From Saliphagus infecundisoli (GTDB lineage: Archaea; Halobacteriota; Halobacteria; Halobacteriales; Natrialbaceae): a stretch of DNA of 64,000 nt. Made by a program: the position numbers and the translations under genes. Shown piece after piece: positions 43,196 to 52,469 of the stretch; position 1 is the first letter of the stretch; each line of letters starts with the position of its first letter. Under the pieces are notes generated by a model, which ran no database searches, was not told the origin of the DNA, and worked only from the letters and a program-made list of their open reading frames with translations. The stretch is taken from positions 17,638 through 81,637 of the forward strand of contig NZ_JAIWHV010000013.1 of the NCBI RefSeq assembly GCF_020177375.1, in the 5' to 3' direction.

Positions 43196-43550
43196 GGTTC
43201 CGACGAGGGAACCGACCAGCTTAACCGTTTTCCCGCCAGGAGAAAAAGTACCAATCTTAGCGCGAAGGAAGCCGCCGAGTAAGGATATATTGTTTTCATG
43301 ATAACATAGAATAATTTTCATGTCTTTCTACGATCAGTTGAGAGGTCCCCTACCACGGGTTCTGCAAAACGGCGAAAATACCGATTTCAAAGGTGACCGC
43401 TTCACGGACTGTTATCGGGGTGTATGAAGGATTCTATAACACCCTCTGGTGACTCAATGATGCTCAACCGCATGGTTCAGAAGGCGCGCCAGCGAGACGT
43501 ATTTTCCTGCGAAGGTATGGCAGGGCATATACATCTTCGCGGTATTTTTG
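43196..43550. other. Promoter region of GH20 and decayed spacer
   Basis: On the minus strand, the AT-rich patch 43280-43325 contains ACAATATATCC and two TTTTCATG copies about 20 bp apart (43292 and 43315), a plausible TATA box and operator for the hexosaminidase with a leader of about 60-70 nt. The rest to 43550 has no gene that I recognise. Confidence 0.45.
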
Positions 43551-44060
43551 CATCATGTAGGCCTCTCGTATTGGCCTTTCGAGCTCGTGGACAGCTCGTA
43601 TGAGATCAAACAGACGTTCCACCGGTTAGAGAATCTGTTCGATCCGGACTGCCGGGCTCGCCACGAGGTAGCCACCGACGAGACGACAATCGAAACCGAC
43701 GGTACCGAGCATTACGTCTAAGTGGCAGTCGGGTGTGAGGGACCCGAAATACTTGCCGTCGAGGCCTCTCTCGGCCGGCAAAGTCTTGCTTCGCTGCCAA
43801 TTTGAAGGACGTGCTTGACTAATGCCGCGGTTTCGCACTGGTGGGGGACGACCGCGATCCCTGTTACGATCGGCTGTCCACGCTCTCAGATTGCAAGTAC
43901 GAACATGAAACGGAGGGAAATCACTCGCTCATCGAAGCCTAGTTCGGTATCCTCAACTATCGAACTATACACCTCTACCATCGATTTTTCTTCCGTAGCA
44001 CCACCAGCTTAACCCAATCGTGGTTGATAGCCTTTACCGCTCTGACAATGCCACACTCAA
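43551..44060 (+). pseudogene. IS6-like haloarchaeal transposase, degenerate
   Basis: The plus strand reads LSYWPFELVDSSYEIKQTFH, RLENLFDPDCRARHEVATDE and TTIETDGTEHYV, then a stop, then VAVGCEGPEILAVEASLG in a recognisable IS6-like DDE pattern (first D in ATDETTI). A stretch around 43860-43990 in another frame has CKYEHETEGNHSLIEA, stop, FGILNYRTIHLYHRF, the C-terminal catalytic part. Two in-frame stops and frame changes show that it is dead. No ends were identified. Confidence 0.6.
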
Positions 44061-44176
44061 ACCTTGACATCCTTGGAAACACTATGCCTTGTTTTGCCGC
44101 TGATTAACGGCAGCTTCAGAGGCTCTCACAGCAAGATTCCGTCAGGCTCACCAGGATTTGGACGCCGTCTGGCGAT

Positions 44177-44992
44177 ATGGTATCGCTCAGACGGCTGGCG
44201 CGGATGTGTCGAGACCTTGCCAAACAGCACGTTGACGATCCGGACGTACCCGCCGCGCCCGAGGGCGCGGACGGGTACGCCGAGTGGGCACAGATCGCGT
44301 TGATTCTGTTCCGTATCGAACTCGAGAAGAGCCTTCGCGAGACTGAGGATTACCTTGACGAGATGCCCGGCGTCCTCGCCGAGTTTGACCTCGATGAGGC
44401 ACCGCACTACAGTTCGCTCTGCCGGTGGGAACAAGAGTATCGGATGCGCGAACTCCGCCGCCTGCTCCGCGCTTCGGCGGAGCAGGCAGGCTGGAGCGGA
44501 GAAGCGGCCATTGACGCGAGTGGCTTCCAGCGCGATCAAACCAGTCACCACTATCGCGACCGCGCGAACTACTCGTTCCAGTCGATGAAGACAACGATCT
44601 TGATCGACGTGCACTCGCTGGCGATCAAGGACGTTCATTACACGACGAAGAAGGCCTGGGACGGTCATATTGGGATGCAGGTCTTCCGCCGGAACGCGGA
44701 AGACCTGTGCGTGATGTCTGCTGACGCGAACTACTCGTGGAGCGACCTCCGTGAGGAGTGTCGCTCCGAATCAACGCGACCGTTGATCAAGCACAGAGAA
44801 CAGACACCGTTACAGAAGGCCCACAACGCCCGGATGAACGAGGACTACAACCAGCGCTGGATGAGTGAAACAGGCTTCTCGCAGTTGAAAGAGGACGACG
44901 GCGAGAAGTTACGCTCCCGGAGTTGGCACGGCCAATTCCGGGAGCTCACACGGAAGTGTATCGTGCATAACCTCACGCAGGCGGCGAGTTAG
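44177..44992 (+). CDS. IS5-family transposase (copy 1)
   Basis: A 271-residue transposase, intact from ATG 44177. The DDE core shows EAAIDASGFQRD (first D), LIDVHSLAIKDVHY, then MSADANYSWSDLREECR (second D), and RWMSETGFSQLKEDDGEKLR (catalytic E with the Y/R-type helix), as in IS5/IS427 relatives. The C-terminus ends HNLTQAAS within a strong hairpin. It is near-identical to the copy at 54534, with a handful of substitutions, so the two copies diverged fairly recently. Confidence 0.87.
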   Translation: MVSLRRLARMCRDLAKQHVDDPDVPAAPEGADGYAEWAQIALILFRIELEKSLRETEDYLDEMPGVLAEFDLDEAPHYSSLCRWEQEYRMRELRRLLRASAEQAGWSGEAAIDASGFQRDQTSHHYRDRANYSFQSMKTTILIDVHSLAIKDVHYTTKKAWDGHIGMQVFRRNAEDLCVMSADANYSWSDLREECRSESTRPLIKHREQTPLQKAHNARMNEDYNQRWMSETGFSQLKEDDGEKLRSRSWHGQFRELTRKCIVHNLTQAAS

Positions 44993-45005
44993 GGCTCGCC
45001 GCCTG
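44978..45005 (+). terminator. 11-bp hairpin spanning the transposase stop codon
   Basis: CAGGCGGCGAG, a 6-base loop TTAGGG holding the stop codon, then CTCGCCGCCTG, followed by CTCTTTCTCC. The same structure is kept in copy 2 at 55335-55362. It may limit read-through or fold the element end. An intrinsic terminator role is inferred. Confidence 0.5.
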
Positions 45006-45287
45006 CTCTCTTTCTCCGGGCGTATCCGGGAGAGACATCGCCGCCGTCACCGAACCAAGAGACCAAGATACCATAGTTCTGACTCTTCAGCACGCATCAG
45101 TAGCGACCGCTACTACATCTTCTGATCCCGAAATCCCGTCTCTAACGCCGTGAACGTATGAATGACCGGCCTTACCTCGACGCAGTCATGCGATTCAACA
45201 AGGCAAAACACTAGGAAAATCAAGCTTGAACACTCCATCACACGGGAAGCCTTGATCGAATCGAACCGATTGACTCGGAGCCGGGGG

Positions 45288-47258
45288 TTACTGGGGTGAG
45301 ATGAGCCCGCGCTTTACGGCACGGTAGGCGCCTCGGTAGGCCTCCCAGTCCTGGTTGACCTCGAACTCCCACTCGTCGGTCTTTCCCCACGAGCCGTTGA
45401 TTTGCTCGTACATGTCGATCCCAGGGAGATAGAAATTCCAGACCCAACTGAACGTCTCGGCGAACTGTAGGTTCTCTTCATCGGACTGGGCAGTACTCCA
45501 CTCTTGGTAGCGATTGTAGAGATTAATCTCCTGAGTAGACCCCGAAAGATCTTCTTGGCCGACCTCTTCTGGAATCTCGACGACGAGCTCCTTCCCGTTG
45601 TACGGCGACCGCTCCTCGCCGTTCTCGATCGCGTCAACGATGACAGCTTGTTCGCCCAGGTCGTTGCCGGCCTTGTGGGTCGGCCGGAAGAACGAAGACG
45701 GGTGTGCGGCCAGCGACCCGTGGCTAAATATTGACAGGTCAAAGTCGATGCTGTCCTCGGTCCGGTCATTGTATGCGGCACCCTCGAGGGAACTCAGGTT
45801 CACTTCGAACCCAAACTGCGAGAGTTGGTCGGTGATCGTCCGAGCAGGGTTCGACTCCCGCTGGGGGATCACGAACTCCAGGGAAACCTGCTCCCCGTCG
45901 GGCCCGAGCCAGGCGTCGCCATCCTGTTCATAGCCCTCCTCCTGAAGCAGTTCCGCCGCGCCACTCTCATCGCCTTGGACGGGATACTCGATAAAGTCGC
46001 TCACGTAATCGCCGAGCCACTCGTTGGTCACATTTTCGGTGAGACCGGTCTGGAGCGTCCGGGGCGTCGTTTCGCTCGATTCGTTCCCGGAGATGTTCTC
46101 GAGGCTGAGGGCGTGGATGACTGCGCGTCGGAAGTTCAGGTTCCGGGTGTGTTTCGATCCAGGGCCCTGCATCTGGAACTCGAGCTTTCGCATGAACGTG
46201 TCCTGGTACTCGGCTATCGTCTCGGCGTTGTCCGGAGTGCTATCTCCAAGCCAGTTTGCCAGCGTCGAATAGCCGAAGTCGTACTCGCCGCCCATGATAT
46301 TCTGGGCGACGGCCTCGTCGGCCGCAAGCTCATAGTCGAGCCGGTCGATGTTGATCTGGTCGGAGTAGGGATGACCGTCGTGGAGTTCGCAGTAGATCCC
46401 CTGTTCATTGTAGTCGACGATTCGGAACGGACCGTTGCCGAGGCCGTCCTCCATGACGGTCTGGATGTTGAGCGGCATCTCCTCTGCCATGCGCTCCTGG
46501 ATCTCCGTGCGCTCTTCGCCACTCGAGGCATCTTGGAGTTCCTCGGCCCACGGTTGGAAGCTGTCTCGGTGGGTCCGCATCATCTCACCGAGGTAGCCGC
46601 CGAGGGCATACTCGAGCAGTTGCGGGTTCTGCTGGTTCTTGTACTCGCGAACGAGCGTCTGGCCGTCGTTTTCGAGTGTGAGCTGTGCGATGTCGCTCGA
46701 CTCGGGATTGAGGAGACGAGCAGTCTCCTCGTACCAGTACTTGTCGGCGGCGTTTACCTGGTCGCCGTTCCACCAGGTAAACTCATCGTTGAAGTGAACC
46801 GTCACTTCTTGGCTGTCGCCATCGTAGTCCCAGTCCTCGATCATCTCGAGGCTGACGGAACCATCGGCGTAGTATCGGATGACCGGCTCGAGGAGGAGCC
46901 ACGTGGGCGTCCAGGGATAGCTGGGCGCCCACGTGTTAAAGTTCATTTCGCCGGGAATCGACTGCATGAACGTGGTGATGGTGGTATCGTCACCCGACCC
47001 GCCGTTGCCGTTCCCGCTATCGTTTCCGTTCCCGTTGCCGTTTCCATTCCCGTTGCCGTTTCCATTACTGTTCCCGCTATCGTTTCCGTCCCCGTTGCCG
47101 TTTCCGTTACCGTCGTTGCCGTTGCCGTTCCCACCGTCGCCGCCGAGACAGCCGGCGAACCCGGAACCGACCGCGGCCGCGCTCGCCGCCAACATCCGCC
47201 GCCGGGAGAGGAACTCCGCTGCGGAGTCGATGCTATCATACTTGTCAGGATTTGGCAT
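45288..47258 (-). CDS. Dipeptide/oligopeptide ABC transporter substrate-binding lipoprotein
   Basis: A 656-residue family 5 binding protein starting at ATG 47258 (an upstream TTG at 47276 is less likely). A twin-arginine signal (FLSRRRMLAASAAAVGSG) ends in the lipobox FAGC, giving a lipid-anchored protein. It is followed by a long spacer made almost only of Asn, Gly, Ser and Asp (about residues 42-90, encoded at 46993-47135), which should hold the domain away from the membrane. The mature domain shows DWDYDGDSQEVTVHFNDEFT and WWNGDQVNAADKYWYEET, standard for the SBP_bac_5 family. It is the last gene of a six-gene operon. The ligand is a peptide or related oligomer. Confidence 0.88.
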   Translation of the reverse strand: MPNPDKYDSIDSAAEFLSRRRMLAASAAAVGSGFAGCLGGDGGNGNGNDGNGNGNGDGNDSGNSNGNGNGNGNGNGNGNDSGNGNGGSGDDTTITTFMQSIPGEMNFNTWAPSYPWTPTWLLLEPVIRYYADGSVSLEMIEDWDYDGDSQEVTVHFNDEFTWWNGDQVNAADKYWYEETARLLNPESSDIAQLTLENDGQTLVREYKNQQNPQLLEYALGGYLGEMMRTHRDSFQPWAEELQDASSGEERTEIQERMAEEMPLNIQTVMEDGLGNGPFRIVDYNEQGIYCELHDGHPYSDQINIDRLDYELAADEAVAQNIMGGEYDFGYSTLANWLGDSTPDNAETIAEYQDTFMRKLEFQMQGPGSKHTRNLNFRRAVIHALSLENISGNESSETTPRTLQTGLTENVTNEWLGDYVSDFIEYPVQGDESGAAELLQEEGYEQDGDAWLGPDGEQVSLEFVIPQRESNPARTITDQLSQFGFEVNLSSLEGAAYNDRTEDSIDFDLSIFSHGSLAAHPSSFFRPTHKAGNDLGEQAVIVDAIENGEERSPYNGKELVVEIPEEVGQEDLSGSTQEINLYNRYQEWSTAQSDEENLQFAETFSWVWNFYLPGIDMYEQINGSWGKTDEWEFEVNQDWEAYRGAYRAVKRGLISPQ

Positions 47259-47358
47259 ACCATACGCGTATAACAAGTACGGTTACAAATAACTACCGAT
47301 CACTAGGAGAGACTGTCAATTCCCTGGGACACGACCAGGGATGACGACCGTGACGACG

Positions 47359-47619
47359 TTAGCTTCGATGAATCGCCTTGAGAAGCAGGTAGAACGTCCC
47401 GCCCGCGAGGATCGTCGAGATGCCAAACACGCCGAACATCCCCGCAAGGACGCCGTCGTTGCGCGTGATCGTGAGGCCGCTCTCGAAGATCGCCGCGACG
47501 AGCAACAGGACGACGCCGATGGCGACGGTCGAGAGCAACAGTGACCCTCGAAGAACCTTGAGTTTCCGATAGAGGAATCTCCGCTGCGGGCTCACGTTCT
47601 CGTCGGTTGCTGATGCCAT
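47359..47619 (-). CDS. Small two-pass membrane protein in the peptide-transporter operon
   Basis: An 86-residue protein starting MASATDENVSPQRRFLYRKL, with two membrane segments at about residues 25-46 and 57-79. I do not recognise a named family, but small membrane proteins of this kind accompany some haloarchaeal dpp operons. It lies between the DppC-like permease and the binding protein, all on the minus strand, so it is probably cotranscribed and may be an accessory transporter subunit. Confidence 0.6.
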   Translation of the reverse strand: MASATDENVSPQRRFLYRKLKVLRGSLLLSTVAIGVVLLLVAAIFESGLTITRNDGVLAGMFGVFGISTILAGGTFYLLLKAIHRS

Positions 47620-47740
47620 GGCGCCTCTGGGAGGCCTCTCGCGGGACTGCCACATAAACGTTGCCACTGGCTCCCTCGAGATCCCATCGAACCCGGACCA
47701 GTGGACGTGAGCGCGGCCGAAACCCTCCGCCAACCTCTCA

Positions 47741-48850
47741 CTAAGTGGGCGGCTGCTCGTCGTCGCCGCCGACCGTCTTGGCGTGGCGCGCCCGGATTCG
47801 AGGGTTGAACACGCGGTCCATCCCCTGGGAGAACAGGATGAAGCCAAAGGAGATGATCACGATCGCGCTCATCGGCCAGAGGATCTGGTAGAAGTTGCCC
47901 AGATCGACCAGCGCGAACGCCTCGCTGTAGGCGGTATCCATCATGATCCCCCAGTTGGCCGTCGTAAACGGCAACACGCCCAGGAAGTACAGCGCGACGG
48001 ACTCGAAGATGACCTTCCGGCCGGCCTGGGCCGCGTTGATGAGGACGTAGGGCATGAGCTGTGGGATGACGTCCCGGGAGAGGATCGTCCGCGAGGGAAG
48101 CCCCATCGTGCGCGAGGCCTCGACGTAGGACTCCTGGCGGAGCGTCAGCACCTGCGAGCGCAACGCCCGTGCCAGCCCCGGCCAGGCGTCGATCGCGAGG
48201 ATGACCCCGACCAGCCACGCCTGGCGGGGCGGGTAGATCGCCGCGATGACGATGACCAGCGGGAGCCCGGGCATCGTCATCACGATGTCCGTCAGCGACA
48301 TGAGAACCGAGTCGGTCCGCCCGCCCTTGTAGCCCGCCGTGACGCCGATGAGCGTCGCAAAGCCGACGGAGACGATCGCGCCCGCGACGACCATCTCGAG
48401 CATGTCCGGCGTCGCGTGGACGAGCTGTCGGCCGATCGGCGAGCCGTAGTTGTCGGCCCCGAGGGGGAACTCGATGGACAGCCACGGCAGCGAGACGCCC
48501 CCCAGCGAGACCTGCGCGAGGTCGATCCAGCCGCCCTCCTCGGTGATCGCGCCGAACCCGCCCACGAACGGCGGGTGGTTCGTCGGCGCCTGGTTCGTCG
48601 CGGGCGCCTCGATCACCCGCGGCCCGATCGTTCCGGCGAGGACGAAAAGCGAGATGATGAGGATACCGAGCCGGGTCCGCCAGTCGTTCCACGCGACCCG
48701 CCCCGGCGCGAGCACGTAGGCGTCGAGGATCCGGGCGAGACGTTCGCGCCCCGAGAGCTCGACGCTGTCGGAGTCGGCGAGCTGGCCGAACAGCTGGTCG
48801 TCGCTGAGTTGCACGCCGCCGTCCGTCGAGGACTCGTCAGTAGGACTCAT
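47741..48850 (-). CDS. Dipeptide/oligopeptide ABC permease, DppC type
   Basis: A 369-residue permease starting at ATG 48850 (MSPTDESSTDGGVQL); an earlier in-frame start would lie deep inside the upstream gene. A long acidic N-terminal region precedes the first membrane segment (RLGILIISLFVLAGTIGP), and the EAA-loop signature appears in YVEASRTMGLPSRTILSRDV. The insert between segments one and two is longer than in bacterial DppC, as is usual in haloarchaea. It overlaps the end of the DppB gene by 14 bp, so the two are translated together. Confidence 0.9.
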   Translation of the reverse strand: MSPTDESSTDGGVQLSDDQLFGQLADSDSVELSGRERLARILDAYVLAPGRVAWNDWRTRLGILIISLFVLAGTIGPRVIEAPATNQAPTNHPPFVGGFGAITEEGGWIDLAQVSLGGVSLPWLSIEFPLGADNYGSPIGRQLVHATPDMLEMVVAGAIVSVGFATLIGVTAGYKGGRTDSVLMSLTDIVMTMPGLPLVIVIAAIYPPRQAWLVGVILAIDAWPGLARALRSQVLTLRQESYVEASRTMGLPSRTILSRDVIPQLMPYVLINAAQAGRKVIFESVALYFLGVLPFTTANWGIMMDTAYSEAFALVDLGNFYQILWPMSAIVIISFGFILFSQGMDRVFNPRIRARHAKTVGGDDEQPPT

Positions 48851-49922
48851 TCTCGCCTCCCGACCCCGCACGGGGGTCGACGATGCCGTAGGTGAACTCC
48901 GCGAGCAGGATCCCGACGAGCGTGACGATGGTGAAAAACAGGAACGACCCCATCAACAGCGGGTAGTCGCGCATGTTGATCGCGTCGAACGTGTACCATC
49001 CCACGCCGGGGTAGGTGAAGATGTACTCGAGGACGACGCTGCTCGAGAAGACGGCGGCGATGCCGATCATCATCTGGGTGTAGAGGGGAAGGATCGCGTT
49101 GCGGGCGACGTAGCGGGTCGCGATCCGGACCGAGCCGATCCCCCGCAGGCGGGCGACCCGGAGGTAGTCGGCTCCGAGGATCCGCACGGAGTTGCCCCGC
49201 ATCGCGAGTGCGCCGCCGCCGAAGCCGACGATGAAACTCGACATGATCGGTAAGGCGCCGTGGTGGACGATACTCGCCATGAATGCGGGATTCAGACCCG
49301 CCTCGATGCTCGTGTCGTATCGACCACCGCTGGGGAACCAGCCCAGGTCGTGTGCGAAGAAGGCCAGAAAAAGGAGCGCGCCGACGTAGTAGGGAATCGA
49401 ATTCAGGAAGGTCGCGACGACAGTCATCGTGCCGTCGAATCGAGATCCCTCCTTGTAGGCCATCGCCGCACCCAGCAGGATGTTCGTCGAGTAGCCCAGC
49501 GCGAGCCCGTAGACACTGATGAATACCGACCACGGCATCGCCCGGAACAGGATGTCGAACACCGGATCGCCGTACTGGATCGACTGCCCGAAGTCCTGGT
49601 AGAGGACGATGTCCCGGACGTACTCGAAGTACTGCATGTAGATCGGCTGGCTCGGGTCGAACCCCGTGTGGACCTGTACCATCTGGTCGAGGATCTCCGG
49701 GTCCGCCGCCTGCCCGGAGCCCTCGAGTTGGGCCTCGAACTGTGCTCGCATCGCCTGGGCCGGGTTCCCCGGCATCAGCCGGAAGAGGACGAACGTGATC
49801 GTCGTCACGCTGATGAGGGTCACGAACGCGTGTCCGATCTTCCGCCAGTAGTAGTCGAACCCGGCGAGGAATCCAAAGGCGGCGGCGACTCCCTTCCTCG
49901 CTCTTCCGAGGTACTCGCTCAT
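48837..49922 (-). CDS. Dipeptide/oligopeptide ABC permease, DppB type
   Basis: A 361-residue permease with the DppB opening (KIGHAFVTLISVTTITFVLF, RLMPGNPAQAMRAQ) and about six membrane segments. The ATPase-docking loop is LRVARLRGIGSVRIATRYVA. The periplasmic-side insert between the first two segments is long (about 100 residues), a feature of the DppB branch. It overlaps the following DppC gene and lies 44 bp after a small membrane protein gene. Confidence 0.9.
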   Translation of the reverse strand: MSEYLGRARKGVAAAFGFLAGFDYYWRKIGHAFVTLISVTTITFVLFRLMPGNPAQAMRAQFEAQLEGSGQAADPEILDQMVQVHTGFDPSQPIYMQYFEYVRDIVLYQDFGQSIQYGDPVFDILFRAMPWSVFISVYGLALGYSTNILLGAAMAYKEGSRFDGTMTVVATFLNSIPYYVGALLFLAFFAHDLGWFPSGGRYDTSIEAGLNPAFMASIVHHGALPIMSSFIVGFGGGALAMRGNSVRILGADYLRVARLRGIGSVRIATRYVARNAILPLYTQMMIGIAAVFSSSVVLEYIFTYPGVGWYTFDAINMRDYPLLMGSFLFFTIVTLVGILLAEFTYGIVDPRAGSGGENESY

Positions 49923-49966
49923 TGATGATACTGGATGGCGTCTCGCCCATCATATAGTTTACCCCG

Positions 49967-50191
49967 CTACCGTCGACACTGCGAGAGCACGAAGCCGCTC
50001 AGGGCCGCGAGCCCGCTCAATCCCACGAGGTTCATCACCGTGACGACGTACGTCGCCGAGCCGGGCTCGACGGAGAGAAACCAGACGACCGACAGCGCGA
50101 GGAAGCCGACCGAGAACGTAAACAGCAGGCGCCACCCCTGCTCGTGATCACAGAGGTGGTCGACGTAGCTCTTGTCGTACTTGCCGGCCAT
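49967..50191 (-). CDS. Small two-pass membrane protein between ATPase and permease genes
   Basis: A 74-residue protein starting MAGKYDKSYVDHLCDHEQGW, with two membrane segments (about residues 22-41 and 49-68). It sits 32 bp after the ATPase gene and 44 bp before DppB, on the same strand. I do not recognise a family. Its place inside a transporter operon, like the other small membrane protein at 47359, suggests an accessory role. Confidence 0.6.
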   Translation of the reverse strand: MAGKYDKSYVDHLCDHEQGWRLLFTFSVGFLALSVVWFLSVEPGSATYVVTVMNLVGLSGLAALSGFVLSQCRR

Positions 50192-50223
50192 ACGGGAGGG
50201 GCGGCCCCGACCGGCAAAAACCT

Positions 50224-52398
50224 TTAGGAGGTGTTCTCGAGAGTGCTCTCCTCTACGATCGGGTCGCTCTCCCAGTAGGCGTGGTCGTCGTCCTCCCGGA
50301 AGCAGGCCGCCAGCGACGCCTCGCCCTCGCTGCCCATCAGCTCCGGCTCGCGCTCGCGACAGACCTCCCGGGCCTCGGGACACCGGGTGTGGAACGGACA
50401 GCCGCTGGGGGGATCGGTCGGGTCGGGGATGTCGATCTCGCGGATCGGCGGCTCGGTCTCTCGGGCCTCGCGGGCCGCGTCGGGATCGAGCGGCGGCGTC
50501 GCCCACCGCAGGACCTTCGTGTAGGGGTGTTTGGGGTCGTGGATGATCTCCTCGGCGGGGCCGATCTCGACCAAGTTCCCGAGATACATGATCCCGATCC
50601 GGCCGCCGGACTTCTCGGCCAGGTAACGGGCGTTCGCGAAGTCGTGCGAGATGAACAGGTAGGAGGTGTCGAACAGCTCCTGGAGGCTGAGCATGAGCTC
50701 CATCATCTCGACGCGCAGGGAGACGTCCAGCGCCGAGACCGCCTCGTCGGCGAGGATGAGGTCGGGGCTCATCAGCAGGGCCCGCAGGAGGACGACCCGC
50801 TGTTTCTCGCCGCCCGAGAGCTGATGGGGAAAGCGAAGCGCGTAGTCCTCGGCGGGTTTCATCCCGACCCGCTCCAGGAGGTTGTGGACCACCGTCTCGC
50901 GGTCGCTGGAGTTCAGGTCCGGCCGCCAGCGCTTCAGCGGGGCCGCGAGGCTCGTTCTGACTGTGCGGGTCGGGTTGAGCGAGCTCCCGGGGTCCTGGTG
51001 GACGATCTGGAGGGCCCGCCGGATCCGGTCGTGGTCGATCTCGCCCTCGCCGCGCTTTGCCTCCCAGACGTCGTGGCCCCGGTAGCGGACCGTCCCCACG
51101 GTGGGCTCCTGGAGCCCGATCGCGGTCTTTCCGAGGGTCGTCTTCCCACAGCCCGACTCGCCGACCAGCGCGACCACTTCGTTCTCGGCGATCTCGAGGT
51201 CGACTCCGTCGACCGCCCGGACCGTCGCGTCCTGGTCGAACAACCGATCGATGAACCCCGACTGGTCGAAGTGGACCTCGAGATCCTCGAGGGAGATCAC
51301 GGTCTCCTCGTCGCCGTGGGCCGCCCGCGAGGGCTCGTCGGGCACCACGGGGTCGACGCCGAGTTCGTAGTCGACGGCCTCCGAGGAGCGTTCCCAGTGG
51401 AAGCAGGCGGCCCCTCGACCCTCGCCGACGTCGTGGTAATCGGGGTCTTCGGCGACGCACTGCTCGTCGGCCAGCGGGCACCGGGGGTGGTACGAACAGC
51501 CCGCGGGCGTGTCCACAGGGTCGGGACTCTCGCCCTCGATGGGGTTCATGTCCTCCAAGGCGGCGTCGACGCTCGGGACCGACTTCAACAGCGCCCGCGT
51601 GTAGGGGTGGGCGGCGTCCCGGATGACCGCCTCGCTGGGGCCGTACTCGACGAACTCGAAGGCGTACATCACCGCCAGCCGGTCGGCCAGGCCCGCGACC
51701 AGCGGCAGGTCGTGGGTGATGAAGACGATCGTCAGATCGTACTCCGCCTGGAGGGTGTCGAGCAGGTTCATGATCGAGCGCTGCATCAGGAGGTCCAGGG
51801 CGGCGGTGGGCTCGTCCATCACGAGCACCTCGGGGTCGAGCACGAGCGAGAGGGCGATTAGCGCACGCTGTTTCATCCCCCCGGAGAGCTCGTGGGGGTA
51901 GGAGCCGAGCACCCGATCGGGGTCGAGATAGAGGTCCGCGAGGAGGTCGCGGGCGTGGGCCATCCGCTCGTCCATCGGCTTCCCGTGGGCCTGGATCGTC
52001 TCCTCGAAGTGCTCGTCGATCTTCATCGTCGGGTTGAACGAGCTCATCGCGCCCTGGAACACCATCGCGACCTCCTCCCACCGGAACGACTCGAGCTGGT
52101 CTTCGGACAGCGAGAGGACGTCGACGGGCCCGGCGTCGGGGTCGTCGTAGATCACTTCTCCGCCGGCGCGCCCGGGATCGACGACCGCGTTGAGCAACGC
52201 GGAGGCGAACATCGACTTGCCCGACCCCGACTCGCCGACGATCCCGAGCATCTCGTCGCGGTGGACGTCGAAGCTCACCCCGTCCAGGACCCGCGACTCT
52301 CCCCGGTCCATGTCGAAGATGACGTCGAGGTCGCGCACCTCAAGGATCGACTCAGGATCGCCGTCTTGGAACTCCTGGTTTGATAAACTCTGTGTCAT
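50224..52398 (-). CDS. Fused DppD-DppF ABC ATPase
   Basis: A 724-residue protein starting at ATG 52398 (MTQSLSNQEF) with two ABC ATPase domains in one chain. In the first, Walker A GESGSGKS is at residues 55-62, with signature LSGGMKQRALIA and Walker B VLVMDE. In the second, Walker A is GESGCGKTTLGK, with signature LSGGEKQRVVLL and LILADE. Each ATPase ends in an oligo_HPY domain with four cysteines (CSYHPRCPLADEQC...C and CPFHTRCPEAREVC...C). In oligopeptide transporters of this family, such cysteine clusters are thought to bind iron-sulfur. In most bacteria these are two genes, so here a fusion replaces the heterodimer. It is the first gene of the operon. Confidence 0.92.
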   Translation of the reverse strand: MTQSLSNQEFQDGDPESILEVRDLDVIFDMDRGESRVLDGVSFDVHRDEMLGIVGESGSGKSMFASALLNAVVDPGRAGGEVIYDDPDAGPVDVLSLSEDQLESFRWEEVAMVFQGAMSSFNPTMKIDEHFEETIQAHGKPMDERMAHARDLLADLYLDPDRVLGSYPHELSGGMKQRALIALSLVLDPEVLVMDEPTAALDLLMQRSIMNLLDTLQAEYDLTIVFITHDLPLVAGLADRLAVMYAFEFVEYGPSEAVIRDAAHPYTRALLKSVPSVDAALEDMNPIEGESPDPVDTPAGCSYHPRCPLADEQCVAEDPDYHDVGEGRGAACFHWERSSEAVDYELGVDPVVPDEPSRAAHGDEETVISLEDLEVHFDQSGFIDRLFDQDATVRAVDGVDLEIAENEVVALVGESGCGKTTLGKTAIGLQEPTVGTVRYRGHDVWEAKRGEGEIDHDRIRRALQIVHQDPGSSLNPTRTVRTSLAAPLKRWRPDLNSSDRETVVHNLLERVGMKPAEDYALRFPHQLSGGEKQRVVLLRALLMSPDLILADEAVSALDVSLRVEMMELMLSLQELFDTSYLFISHDFANARYLAEKSGGRIGIMYLGNLVEIGPAEEIIHDPKHPYTKVLRWATPPLDPDAAREARETEPPIREIDIPDPTDPPSGCPFHTRCPEAREVCREREPELMGSEGEASLAACFREDDDHAYWESDPIVEESTLENTS

Positions 52399-52424
52399 TT
52401 GAGTAGCGTCGTTCGGGTGTGTGT

Positions 52425-52447
52425 TCGGATATTGCATACATAAACCT
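52425..52447 (-). promoter_or_regulatory. Probable promoter of the peptide-transporter operon
   Basis: On the minus strand a TTTATGTATGCAATATCC stretch lies about 30-50 bp upstream of the ATG at 52398. It is the only AT-rich patch before the operon and fits a TATA box with a very short leader. Confidence 0.45.
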
Positions 52448-52469
52448 TGCCGCGGGCCAACATACGTCG

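Larger units (their letters stand above)
44085..45205 (+). mobile_element. IS5-family insertion sequence, copy 1
   Basis: A 1121-bp element with ends TGCCTTGTT inverted, bounded by the 8-bp direct duplication AAACACTA (44077-44084 and 45206-45213). It carries one intact transposase gene. A second, closely similar copy lies at 54442-55561. It inserted into DNA already littered with an older transposase relic. Confidence 0.88.

Noticed and set aside
44978..45005. Hairpin considered as a small RNA or riboswitch
   Set aside because: It spans the transposase stop codon and is conserved only between the two IS5 copies, so it belongs to the element.
46993..47135. Tandem repeat that might be taken for a CRISPR or minisatellite
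   Set aside because: It codes for the Asn-Gly linker of the binding protein, has no spacers and stays in frame.
45825..47273. A 482-codon plus-strand frame opposite the peptide-binding protein
   Set aside because: No domain, and its hydrophobic repeats come from the antisense of the Asn-Gly linker and acidic codons.
49967..52081. A 704-codon minus-strand frame overlapping the fused ATPase gene
   Set aside because: Most of it is an Arg/Pro/Gly-rich shadow of the ATPase in another frame. Only its last 74 codons, after MAGKYDKSY, look like a protein, and that part is listed separately.
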